Assembly: GCA_012931725.1 (NCBI GenBank)
Contig: CM022949.1
Location: forward strand, 28,972,414-29,036,413
Length of the DNA: 64,000 nt
From: Litsea cubeba
Lineage: Eukaryota; Streptophyta; Magnoliopsida; Laurales; Lauraceae
Reading direction: 5' to 3'
Shown: positions 1 through 10,577 of the stretch, in pieces
Position numbering within the stretch: position 1 is the stretch's first letter
Layout: every line of letters begins with the position of its first letter
Notes under the pieces: model-generated
The model's database searches: none
Told to the model about the DNA's origin: nothing
Seen by the model: the letters and a program-made list of their open reading frames with translations, nothing else
Made by a program: the position numbers and the translations under genes

Positions 1-940
1 TAGGTATTGTTTCTGTTTAGTTTTCTTCCTTTAAATCATTGTCCTTATTTTAAGGAAAGCTCATGTGCATGTGCTGTTATGCTGTCGATGCATTATTACT
101 AAGTTAGGACTTAGGAGTGAAAAAGGGTCTGGTCCTACAATTTGAGCCTGAACTTGTTTACCATGTCAATGTGGCCTGACTTTTATACCTGAGCCTGACC
201 CATGATCCAGGAACCAACTTTTAGTCCCAGCTCAAATCAGATCAGCATGCCTGTTTCTGATCCTGTGAAAACCTCAAAGGCTTAAGTTATTATCACACTG
301 ATGGCTTGGACCCTGTTATATATGTTTGTCCTTTCTTCTCTCTCTATTTAAGAAAGAAAAATACTAGCAATCACAATGATCATAAACCTATCATGAGTAT
401 ATGCTTGTCTGCACGCTCATCAGATCTTTAAGTTGTGGGTGTGCGTGCGTGCGTGTTTGCCATTAGGATCTTCTCAAATCTTATTTGAATATTAAAAAGT
501 AGTTTCTCTTTAATTAAGTCATAAAGTTGTCAACCGGGTTGAATTAGGTTAAGACCAATCAGACGGCTCAGACCCATTGACAAAATGGGCTTGATTTTTA
601 ACCCCAACTGACACTAATCCGAGTTTAGCTCAAATTTTGTTCAAAAGTGGATCTGAACAGGTTTCTTTTCCCTGACCAAATTTGGACGTTTCACATTGTC
701 CAAAATAATTGTGGCCTAGGCTATGAAACAAAGATGCCCCAGGTTATTTTGAAAGAATTTTTGCATCCAATAACAATACCGATATTTATGCAGACACACC
801 TTGACACTTGTAATAAGAAAAGAAAAAAATATAAATAATCACGAGGTCTGGTACTCCACTTTTATCATGCACTATTTATAAGGTTGTGTTCTGATATACC
901 TCTATGCATAAAGTATCCATGTATTAATTCTTTAATATAG
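1..940. other. Unassigned sequence at left edge
   Basis: No convincing coding exon was found here. An open stretch at 647-838 contains a possible acceptor near 660 and a possible donor near 742. Its phase does not join to the candidate exon at 941, so it is not called. If the candidate plus-strand gene tail at 941-2111 is real, this stretch would be intron or upstream exon sequence of that gene. Confidence 0.4.
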
Positions 941-2111
941 GAATGTGTTTTTTAAGGATGTACTGGCATTCATGCTTCTTGAAGTTGCTATTATCAAACT
1001 ACTCCTATCCATTCTAACAGTGACACCCATGCCCTTGTCAAAGTTACTGGGGTCTTTGGTAGGAAATGTTTCTTTTTCTGGAAGTTGGGTGATTGGTTGG
1101 TTTCGTTTTCTGATTTTGAGATGTTGGTACCCCAGCGTTTTCCAGTCTACTCAAGACAATTCCTGAAAAATTTGAGCTATGGGATTCTGTCAGGCCTGCT
1201 TCCTTCCGACTGTGATGTGTGCACGCCAACTTATGGGGGGGCCCAACTGTGATTACGTATTCATGATTGTGCTTTTAAAGTTGGCCACACTGCATGTGAT
1301 GGTACATTTAAAGTGGGCCCCATTTGTGGAATGATGCCTATGGTGGCTCCTAAAAATTGGGCCTTCCAATAAAGAGTATGCATGATTGGACCTGAAAAGT
1401 GGACCTCAGCAATGAAGACTCTATATGAGGACCCTTACATTGGATCCACCGGTGGTATTTGAGCATATGATGGGTGCTAAAAGTCTGCCCCCTCTTGAAG
1501 ACTACATATGGCTGGATCGGAGAAACGTGTCCCATCCACTAAGTAAATGTACGGCAGGCCCTTAAAATGGTTTCCACCCAAGGAAACATTCATATATTGG
1601 AAACCATGAAAATGTTTGTGGTGTTCCAACCTTTGAAGATGTATGTTGGGTCCAAACTGTGGAGATGCATGTATTATCAGACATCTTGTATCAGGACACC
1701 CATACCCATGTCCAAGTTCCATTGGAGGAGTCATTGATGATCATCTGTATGATCCATGCATGCAGGGTCTTAAAATTTACAGGCTCAAGTTTTTTTTTTT
1801 TTTCCCTGCAATGACTACTTTTTTTTTTCCAGAAAAGTAAGTACCCACACCCAACCAACGTACAGTCACCCAAGTCTCTCACCATCAGTGCTATAGCCAG
1901 GGATTGATCCCTGGTTTTTTGTTCTTTTGCAGAGACTCCTAGTTCTTGCTAATTGTAGTTTATGTTCTGGCCTTGCCATTTTTGGCAGGTTTTAAAGCTT
2001 CCACATGCAAGGAGGATGGTAGTTTGGAAGTGGCACTGCTTTGTGGAGTCGTGGAGTGGGCATTCAAGGGCAAGAGCAGTTGATCGCGTTTCACCATTCC
2101 TTCACTTTTAA
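941..2111 (+). CDS. Possible 3' end of an unidentified plus-strand gene (two candidate exons)
   Basis: Two stretches look like exons. The first is 941-1058. It follows a TTTAATATAG acceptor, is open in the frame starting at 942, has a leucine-rich hydrophobic character (FMLLEVAIIKLLLSIL) and ends at a GTAGGA donor in phase 0. The second is 1989-2111. It follows a TTTTGGCAG acceptor and, joined in phase 0, reads 40 codons (with HARRMVVWKWHCFVESW) to a TAA at 2109-2111. The joined frame stays open, but I recognise no family. An alternative frame of the second piece ends at TGA 2081-2083. The 930 bases between them look non-coding. Upstream exons would lie outside the window. This rests only on splice-site shape and open frames, so it is a weak call. 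Confidence 0.25.
1200..1760. other. Non-coding, phrase-like degenerate repeats
   Basis: The text is built from loosely repeated phrases of the type GTGGACC/GGGCCC/ATGGTGG followed by AT-rich spacers, and short overlapping frames occur on both strands. The pattern resembles a decayed minisatellite or old repeat rather than coding sequence. If the flanking exon calls hold, it lies in their intron. Confidence 0.3.
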
Positions 2112-2811
2112 GTGGAATCTCAGAACTTCCCATAGTGATTTGTGATGAACAATGTAAATGATGTCTGTTCCGTCCTTGTGTCTACAAAGTATTTGATATC
2201 AGTCTGGTGTAATTCAGGGCTTTCCATAATTGTGATATTTCCATTCTACATACATGTTCACAGAATCAACTTCAATTACTATTGCAGGTTTTCCTCTAGA
2301 AGCTGACTATTGCAACCTTAAGATTGTCGGTTTCAGTCACAGTCACCAATAAAATGAAAAAAAATAAAAATGAAAAATGAACTAGCCTGAGTTGAGTTCA
2401 TTGTAGCTTGCGCTAATGGAACTTTAAACAGGGAATTACCTGGGAGCCTGTTTGTAACTGTCTTCCAGAGAGAGTATTAAGTTTTGATGAGACATTCATT
2501 GCCCAGATTCCAGCCCAAGGTTTAACCCCTACTATTTTCTGCCTTGGCGTGTTATAAGCCAAATTCACTATGCATTGCGCATCACTTAAATGGATCCAAC
2601 AACAATATTCACTATTAGGGATGGTCATGATTTTCTCTGCTACATCTCTCGGCCAGAAAGTCCTGTTGGCCTAGCGCGACGGTTTGCACCCAGAGGTATG
2701 ATGTTCCAACATAAACTCGGATTTTTAAGACCGCTGCTGTTTTTTTTTTTTTTTTTTTGGGTCATTATCTCGTGGAATCCTGTTTAAGAGTAAGTAAACA
2801 GTAAAAATCAT

Positions 2812-2965
2812 CCTTCTTTATAGTCGATCTCTTCTGCTTGGATATGAACTAATCTAAATTGTGATAACTGAGTTGCAACTTGCAATAGTTTTCTCTCATT
2901 CTTCTTTTATAGTCGGTCTCTTGTTTGGATATGAACTAATCTAAATTGTGATTGGTAAGTTGCAT
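2812..2965. repeat. Tandem duplication, about 90 bp period, two copies
   Basis: The phrase TTTATAGTCG.TCTCTT followed by TTGGATATGAACTAATCTAA and ATTGTGAT occurs at about 2817-2866 and again at about 2908-2953. The copies are nearly identical and separated by a T-rich spacer. It is a simple local duplication with no gene nearby. Confidence 0.7.
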
Positions 2966-3670
2966 TAGAATGGATATTTAACCAAGGAAAATATTCTACT
3001 TTTATTGTTTTAGGTGATCAAATTGAGTCCAATAACCAATACAAGGTTCTAGATAGCCTTCTAGGATGAGTATATAAAAATGGCAAAACTAATTATATAC
3101 CTGAAGCTAATGGTAGAGGCATCTGAAATAGCTGACTTTTGGAGTTATTAGCTTCTCCCTTATGCATCCTTAACACAGATAGTAACTTCACTAAGCTTCC
3201 CAAGAACAAGCTAGAATCTACCCTAGAATCTCACACTTCACTTTGAAGTATGACAAAATATGCATCGGTAAACACGAGTCAAGAAGTTCAAAAGATATGG
3301 ACATGGACAGCTATCCTGGTGTGGTTTTTTTTAAGGACCAACCTATCTGAAGTGGGCCACATAATAAAACGAGGGAAAACTGAGCAATAATTAGTCATCT
3401 GGTGTGAAGATGTGGAACTAGAAAGAAAGGTCTCGACTTCATATGGGCTGTACATCAAGCACCAATGGTTAGATGGTTGGATTATGTTGGGGAGATGTGG
3501 AACTCTTACCGTCTATTAGAATCACCAGTTGTTTGTTTGCATTCATTTATATATGTAAATGATGCAGATTAGGGTTATGCATGATCATGTTCGTTTGCAG
3601 CTCATTAATGCATGTGATACTTAAATGAGAATTGAAAATGGTGTGTAAATGAGTCCATATTTATATATGG

Positions 3671-3750
3671 GATATGCTCCTATGAGAGTAACTCTCACAC
3701 TACTATGAGAGTCTCACACTACTGTGAGAGTTACTCTCATTGGAGCATCT
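3671..3750. repeat. Long imperfect hairpin (inverted repeat) built on GAGAGTAACTCTC
   Basis: The arms 3671-3700 and 3721-3750 are reverse complements with only a few mismatches around a 20-base loop. Both arms contain ATGAGAGTAACTCTCAC, which is itself partly palindromic. A related but degraded phrase (GGATATGCTCC, then GTGAGAG) recurs at 22435-22490. This suggests a small foldback or MITE end dispersed in the genome rather than a gene-linked regulator. Confidence 0.6.
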
Positions 3751-4925
3751 CTCTTTAGGGAGAGACACATGATGGTTTCAAACCCCATCACAAATTTTTA
3801 TTGATCTTTTTTCATTTTATAAGGGCTCCTAGTTTTCAATCCAAACCATTCAATTTGCTTATTAACCATTAAACGCCAAAATATGCCTTCATAGATTTTG
3901 AGATATATGAAGATCTTGTATATGTTGCCTAATCATTCATCATTTACTCATGTTAAGATGGTGCTTTCAAGCAAACATGATATTTTGTTTTACATATAAA
4001 TTTTATATATGCGACATACACTTTTTTACTCATGTAAGTGACATTTTCACATCACATGTGTAGAAGACAAATGGGCCCTAGGGAATTCAATAAATACAAA
4101 CAATGCACAATCCAAGCAAGCACAACAAGTACTATGCAAGAAAAATCAAGAGAGCAAAAGAGCAAATGAAGCATACACCAAACTTACATGGAAAATCCTT
4201 TAAATTAGAAGGAAAAAACCACAAAGTCGCCAATCAAACCTAGTAAGCACAATAGGAGTTTACAAGTATTTCCTTTCCAAGCTACCAACTTGATGATCAC
4301 CTTCTCTTGAGTAGAAGAACCACTTTTCACTCTCTTGATGGAACAGAAGAAAAGAAAATATCTTCCTTTCTCACTCACAAGTTAGAGGAATTCACCTTCG
4401 CTTGTAGGATTCTCCCTTAACTCTCTGTACAACTCTGCTTATTATGTTGAATAAGAAAAGTGAATAAGAATTTTAACTTTCTATTCACTCACACATGTGA
4501 GTCAAAGTTTAAAGCCCAATATGAGCCCTTACATGAGGATGGCCCAAAAGATCCCACAGGATTAAAGCCTTTTACAATTAAGAAGTAGAACAAATATTGC
4601 ACATTTATATGTTATTGCTTATTGAACTAGCACAAATCATATATTAAACTAACCTTGGTCATCTAGCCATGTGGACCACAAGCCATCCATGAGGTTCATT
4701 AGATCCACACGTCAGGGCCTCAAGGTATCATTCATTTATATTTTGTTAGTTTATTAAAGATTTCAAACTAATGTCCCTTTTTTTACCACATTTTCCTTTG
4801 CACAATTGTGCACGTCTACGTCTATGATCAACACAAAATCTTCATGCCCTAAGGTGAGCTCACAAACTTGGATGAACCAGTGAAAACTGTACTTGACCCC
4901 TCCAGGTATACATACCTAGCACGAC
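3751..4925. other. Intergenic, AT-rich, no gene seen
   Basis: No supported coding frame is present. The AT-rich part around 3540-4075 shares the phrase CATTTATATATGTAAATGA with 49270-49310, and similar phrases with about 11400-11470, so it is probably part of a dispersed TIR-like repeat family. The rest (4080-4925) shows nothing recognisable. Confidence 0.45.
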
Positions 4926-4934
4926 CATCTTCAT

Positions 4935-5010
4935 CGTTAACGTCAACGTCAACGTCAATGTCTTGTCTCACCTACGATTGGGTCGGCTATATGGATTTTA
5001 TTTCTTCATT
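4935..5010 (-). mobile_element. Short 3' end fragment of an RTE-type LINE
   Basis: Read on the minus strand, the fragment has the sequence that follows the end of the RTE reverse-transcriptase frame elsewhere in this window (ATCCATATAGCCGACCCAA), then a run of GACGTT repeats. The plus-strand tag GGGTCGGCTATATGG is shared with 45626-45640. Such fragments are common 5'-truncated insertion ends. Confidence 0.5.
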
Positions 5011-5050
5011 CCAACATCCATCAAGTTTGAACATGCTGCATGAATATGAA

Positions 5051-5949
5051 ATCAGCCCCAACCGTAATTTATATCATCTCCATATGGGGCCAAGAGTTTA
5101 ATGGTCAACAATCCATTCGAATTGATATATAGTTAATCCAACGATCCAGTAATTAAATTCGGATCTTACCGAAAGTTAGTGGACATGTGCAATTTAAGGG
5201 GGTCATGTGTTTGGTCTATTTGGATGGACCAAAGGTGGTCCCCACAAGTACGAGCTTACGAAATTTTCTCCCTAAGCTCAAGCTTAGGATAAGGTAAGCT
5301 CAAGTGTGTGGTGGGCCCACTTGGGGACCCACATGGGGATCGAGGTGGGGGGGATTTCAAGGACTCCTTAGGATCTTCTTCCCTACAAAAAAACCAGCTC
5401 CAACCGTAATTTCTATCATCTCCATATGGGGCCAAGAGTTTAATGGTCAACAATCCATTCGAATTGATGTATAGTTAATCCAATGGTCCAGTAAATTCGG
5501 ATATTACCGAAAGTTGGTGGACATGTGCAATTTAAGAGGGTCATGTATTTGGTCCATTTGGATGGACCAAAGGTGTGCCCCACAAGCACGAGCTTACGAG
5601 ATTTTCTCCCTAAGCTCAAGCTTAAGTTAAGGTAAGCTCAAGTGTGTGGTTGGGGACCCACATGGGATCGGGGTGGGGGGATTTCAAGGACTCCGTAGGA
5701 TCTTCCTAGCTCCCTGTAAAAAATCAACCCCAACCGTAATTTCTATCATCTCCATATGGGGCCAAGAGTTTAATGGTCAACAATCCATTCGGATTGATAT
5801 ATAGTTAATCCAACGGTCCAGTAAATTCGGATCTTACCGAAAGTTGGTGGACATGTACAATTTAAGGGGGCCATGTATTTGATCCATTTGGATGGACCAA
5901 AGGTGGGCCCCATAAACACCAATAAGCTCGAACTTAGGGAAGGCTTGAT
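5051..5949. repeat. Tandem array of a TIR element (about 2.7 units, 330-342 bp period)
   Basis: The phrase ACCGTAATTT followed by TCATCTCCATATGGGGCC recurs at 5061, 5403 and 5733. Each is followed by the same roughly 330 bp, which includes GTCCATTTGGATGGACCAAAGG and CTCCCTAAGCTCAAGCTTAGG. The first unit begins in the middle, and the last ends at CTTAGGGAAGGCTTG just before an AT microsatellite (5950-5968). The single complete homologue at 13262-13643 shows the ends of the element. Here, right and left ends are fused at the unit junctions. The array lies 0.3 kb past the stop codon of the first peroxidase gene. Confidence 0.8.
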
Positions 5950-6127
5950 ATATATATATATATATATAGTTAGCTTGAAAACTATACTCCATGCATTGGG
6001 TGCAGTGACAAGTCTGGTGGGTCAGACCAATGCTTCACCATAGCCCAGGATGGACACTGGGATCGGCTTGGAAGGCCAAGATGGAGAGAAGATGCATTTT
6101 GGGACACTAACACAAACATATTCATAA

Positions 6128-6133
6128 TTTATT
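6128..6133 (-). terminator. Candidate polyadenylation signal of the first peroxidase gene
   Basis: AATAAA reads on the minus strand about 130 bases past the TAG/TAA side of the peroxidase stop codon, a normal 3' UTR distance. It is assigned by position and motif only. Confidence 0.35.
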
Positions 6134-6263
6134 TGTACAATTCAGTCTTCATCATCAATTACATTGTGTGATCAGGAACACTTATTAATCCACAGATCTT
6201 AAATCAATCATGACATACACACTCACAAAAAATGAAATTTACATGAATTTAAAGTGACAGCCT

Positions 6264-8625
6264 TCAGTTAGCGACCCTGCAATTCCTCCTTATCTGCCCC
6301 GACGAGCCAGTAAGAGGATCAATGTCTCCCATCTTTATCATGGCCAACGCAAAATCCCTGTAGAAAGCACTTCGATCTTTGCTGTACTCAGTAACAAAGC
6401 CGTCTGTGGATCCTCCATTGAAGAGAACTTGGTCTGTTGTGAGTAGGCCCTTCTTCTGAATGAGATTCTTGAAGTAGTTATTATCGAACGAGTTGGGTGT
6501 CACCAAATCAAGCGCAGCTAAGTTACTGTCTCCATTGTTGAAGGGGCATCTACGCTTGCGAGTGCGTGCAAAACCAGCATCAATGTTGGTTTCATTGTAG
6601 ATACGTTGCCGGAAGGTGACACACTGGGCTTGGCCGATTGTATGCGAGCCTGCGGTTGTGATGCATACACCCCATATTAGTTGGTTAGCCATAAGAAGAA
6701 GTGAACACAAAATGTAATAGGATCATGTGTGCGCATATATAAGTAGAACCATAGAAGTAAGAAATGAGGAGCATGAGAAAAATGACTTCAAATGAAATAT
6801 TCTAAGTGACTTGTTAGATTATGGAGTGTCATGGAAATTCTTAACTGTGATGACAAGAAAGAGAGTTCACAAGGCTGACCCAAACAAATGATGTCAGTCT
6901 GGCATCAGAGGTAATAATGATGATGGAAAACGCACAAAAATATTAATCCAAAAGGCCTGTTGATTGCAGCATTTGAGGAATGCTGTCAGCAATTCCTCTT
7001 CCTAAATTCCTCAAAGACCCAACTGCTGTTGAGTATGAAAAATTAGAATTTTGGAGATTCCAAAGGCCAAGAATGACACTTTTTTCTTTCTTTTTCTTTT
7101 TTTTAAAAAAAAAAAAAACCAAGGCCTTGTTGGATTTGGTTCTTCACACTAATTTTTGGGGCAAACAATAAAAAGAAAAATATTAAAAAAAAAAAAAAAG
7201 CTAAAGTTAAAAGGGTGTCATGCATCAGAACATGAGGTGTAAACATCAATCCTCTGTGCAAGTGATGGGGTGTTCTATACCTGAGAGTGCAACCATCTCT
7301 TTTGAGTTGAGACCCTTGCTTCTGAACAAGGAAATGAGATCATTAAGGTCATCTGTAGCTCCGGGAAGGTTGCTTTCTGCAAGGCTTTGGCTGGCAGAGG
7401 TGGAATCCCTCCTTCCAAGCTTTACTGTCCATGTTGGCCCTCCTACCTGGTTTTTAAATAATAACCAACCATCAGTTTAATTACTTAATTTTGCCACACC
7501 TTCCAATGTTGTAGTGGATATATATTGTCTTTCACAAAGCGTCTTATTAGTGAGACAAATTAATGACATACTTAGCAATGACCCCACAAATAATTAACAA
7601 GGGCCCAACACAGACTCTTACATATTTGCTGGTCACAGGGCCATCTGAAATATAAAAAAAAAGGGACATATATATTCTTTAAGCCCAAGAAACTGAAATA
7701 AATGACCAATTAAGCCATCTGAGAAAATCAGTTAATTAGCTCCGGGCCTCCTCTTGCACTTGAGATAGAAAGAGGTGTTGCAAATTATGAATTTTTGGGC
7801 CGGATTCAGGTTGGGTTGGCTGGTCATAGTAAAATAAGCCAGGAGAGGTCGTATTTATGAGTTGAGGAGGATCCTGGATCTATATGATCTATATACACGA
7901 TTCATGCCCACCCATTCAAATGTAAGCTCAAAACTGAGATTACCCTGTAGGGTTTGGATTGGGTTGGTGGGTCAGGTCAGTAATTGCCACCCCCTAATCA
8001 TATGTAGACTAGACATTATGCTTTTTTTTAAATATTAGTGCAAAGCCCATGCGATGGGCCTTGGGCGCCGCCCACAAGAGACAGTCCATGTGTTTGGGGC
8101 ATCTAGGTTCAGGCCCACCAAAGGGCAAAGGCCATTGTTGATAGCTAATAAGGATGGTATTCATAATTGAAGGTGTTGGCCAATGCTTACAGCAACAGAT
8201 GCATCACGCGCTGCAACCGCAAGAATATCAGCACAAGAAACAACTCCGGGACAGACATCTTCCACCCGAGACTTCACACTATCAATGACTTCAAACCCCC
8301 TCAATGAACCCAAATTCTGGAACGCACTCTTCTCGCCCAGGGACGAAGAAGTGTCATCAAGTAACACTGATGCATCGCATCCCTGGACAAAGCAGTCATG
8401 AAAATGGAGGCGCATGAGCGATGCCGCCATCCGGTGTTCACGTGAAATCGCCCTTCCCACAGCAGCCCGAATCGTGCTGAGAGCTCTCGGGCATGTTTTG
8501 TCATAGAAGGTGGATGATAGCTGGGCCTGGCAAGGCGCATTTGACACCAAACACAATATGGTCACAACAAAACATGCAAGGGATACACAAGCAAACCTTG
8601 TCGGCCTTACTACTAACAGACCCAT
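6264..8625 (-). CDS. Class III secretory peroxidase, copy 1 (3 exons, 328 aa)
   Basis: This encodes a plant haem peroxidase (EC 1.11.1.7) of the lignin-forming anionic type, which oxidises phenolics with H2O2 in the cell wall or apoplast. The exons are 8191-8625, 7281-7446 and 6264-6649, giving a 987-nt CDS with GT-AG introns. Residues 1-34 form a signal peptide ending CQA before the mature start QLSSTFYD. The distal pocket is RLHFHDCF with Arg72 and His76. The proximal His203 sits in GSHTIGQAQC, where Ser replaces the usual Ala before His. All eight disulphide cysteines are present (45, 78, 83, 125, 131, 210, 235, 324). The last exon starts by completing a split Gly codon. The classical family has an extra intron near the distal site that is absent here. 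The gene is a tandem duplicate of 12755-15887. The exact substrate is unknown. Confidence 0.95.
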
Positions 8626-8726
8626 GTCTCTTTCCTTGTATAACTATCACCCCAAATCCTTATCAATGAAAATCACAAACAAGACAAGACGAAGTATGAT
8701 GGAAAGTTGGGTTCACAGCCATCTCA

Positions 8727-8733
8727 TTTTATA
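8727..8733 (-). promoter_or_regulatory. TATA box of peroxidase copy 1
   Basis: TATAAAA reads on the minus strand about 100 bases upstream of the peroxidase ATG at 8625. Copy 2 has TATAAAT at the matching place. Confidence 0.6.
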
Positions 8734-8794
8734 GAGAGAAGGGGTGTACAAGGTCAGATGATAGCTGTTGATTAGTTCTTTGTAATTTGAATGG

Positions 8795-8875
8795 CGCCAA
8801 AGGGTTGTCGTAGTCATAGACAAACAGCTGGTGAGGCTGCTAGTGCCGGTTCAAGCCTTCTTTCATATTGTGGTT
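8795..8875 (-). promoter_or_regulatory. Upstream block conserved between the two peroxidase promoters
   Basis: AAAGGGTTGTC, ACAGCTGGT and GCCGGTTCAAGCCTTCTTTCAT occur in the same order here and at 16016-16092 upstream of copy 2. The surrounding promoter sequence is more diverged. The block may be a conserved regulatory region, or simply recent-duplication identity. Confidence 0.45.
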
Positions 8876-9889
8876 TCCTGTAATTTATATATTATTAGTC
8901 TTAGAAGGCTTGTGATTAATTTAGTTAATTGGTTATTTGATAGGGATAAACATCATTCTCTAATCATATGATTTGCTAAAAGACTTGGTATTTTCTTTAT
9001 ATGATGAGTTTGGTCTTGAAAAGTGGTCGTTGGGGGAGATTCGGGCAAGTTTCTGCTCACTTCATTCTTTTGTCTGTTTAATTTCTGAACCAGATATAAT
9101 GGATTGGGACATTGATTGACTGTGGACTATTGGTTGCATCCATGTTACTATATGGTTGGATGATCCACACCGTACATCTCGTGCACTTTTATGAATGGGT
9201 AGGGACCAGGGACATCATGAATGGCACTGTGGATTAGATGTTGAACAAACCCCAAATATCACTTTAAATCTGATTATTCTAACTCTTCATTTTTGTGCTT
9301 TGAGTTCAATGATTTTATAATTAAGTGCATCATTTTTGCGACTTAATTCAATGGTAGATGGTAATTGGATTAGTATCAAATTCAAATGAGTGCCAAATCA
9401 CAAGATTAAATATGTTTGTGTTAATGAAAGTTAGGCCCGCTGTAATGATAATTACTTTTTTTTGTTTCCAAATTGATATCCAACTAAATGCAGTCCCATG
9501 GTTGATATTAATTAGAACCAACCATACACCATTTGTCTTAATGTGCAAAATACAAGGCATGATAAGGTATGTATAGGTAAACACCGAGGAAGGTGAGGCC
9601 AAGGTAAAAGCCTCCAAAACATCATTGTCCCACAAGTCTGCGTATTATTTTTAATTATAAACATGAGAATAACAGTTACCACCACATGACGTAAGGGACG
9701 GATTTTGACCACGTCTATTCGTTGCCATGGTTGGTGAGTCTTTGATGGTTTATCTAGTGGGTCCTACTGAAGATGGCTGGTGGAGATAGTCATGCAAAGC
9801 AATGAATGCGAAAATAGATATACGGAAGAAGAAAACAATCCAATCATTTGTGGAAATAGGATGGATTAAATTCCAATATGACCTACTTA

Positions 9890-10567
9890 GGCATGTGAGT
9901 CTGGGTGGGCGGCCCAAGCCCAGCACGGCCTGGCACGGAAAAAAACCCTACCTGGGGCGTGCCTGAGCGGACCAGCCCAGCCCAGCGATCATCCGATGGG
10001 CCGTGTTGGGCCAGCGCCTCAAGCCCGCAGGCGGCATGGCCTGGCACGTCGGTGAACAGGTCTTAAAAAAAAAAAAAAAAAAGGAAGAAGAAGTGGGAAA
10101 AGAATAAACCCAATTCTACAAAAATATAAAAAACTAAAATAAAACCAATTCCACCAAAGAATAAAAGGGTCTAGCCAGACCCTTAATTACTAGGTGGGTA
10201 TTGGGTCAGGAATTACCACTACTACTTGGTGGAGTTGAGATGTATCATCTATCACCATTGGATCCCATCAAATCAACAGCTTGGATCCCACTATTGGTTG
10301 GGAACCCTACTTCTCACCTTAGTATCTAAGATTTATAACTTTCATACTGTTATATTTCTAGAGCTAGAGGTTTTTTCTTAGTGCACATTATCTCCTAGGG
10401 ATAGGGTTTGGCCACGAGCTCAAGTCCAAGTCCAAGTGAAGTCCAACTTAAAAAAAAAAGGGCTGCCCACGGCCCAGCACAACACGACTAGGGTCATGCT
10501 GGGCTCACCCTCATGGGAATGGGCACGGCCCGACCCGGGCACGATTGGGCCCAATGGTGAGTGATCA
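9890..10567. mobile_element. GC-rich insertion with 10-bp flanking repeat (possible Mutator-like non-autonomous element)
   Basis: The same 10 bases GACCTACTTA flank the segment at 9880-9889 and 10568-10577. The inside is compositionally unlike its AT-rich surroundings, being full of GCCCAGCACGGCC and GGGCCG phrases at both ends with an AT-rich centre. A 9-10 bp target duplication is characteristic of Mutator-like elements. Terminal inverted repeats are not clear, and no transposase frame is present. Confidence 0.45.
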
Positions 10568-10577
10568 GACCTACTTA

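Noticed and set aside
647..838. Candidate exon upstream of 941
   Set aside because: Its phase does not fit the exon at 941 and the peptide is unremarkable.
5051..5949. CRISPR-like direct repeats
   Set aside because: The units are about 330 bp with no short repeat-spacer pattern, in a plant nuclear genome, and they match a TIR element.
8183..8540. Open frames on the plus strand and alternate minus frame over the first peroxidase exon
   Set aside because: They are shadows of the real exon; the same shadows appear over copy 2 at 15436-15663.
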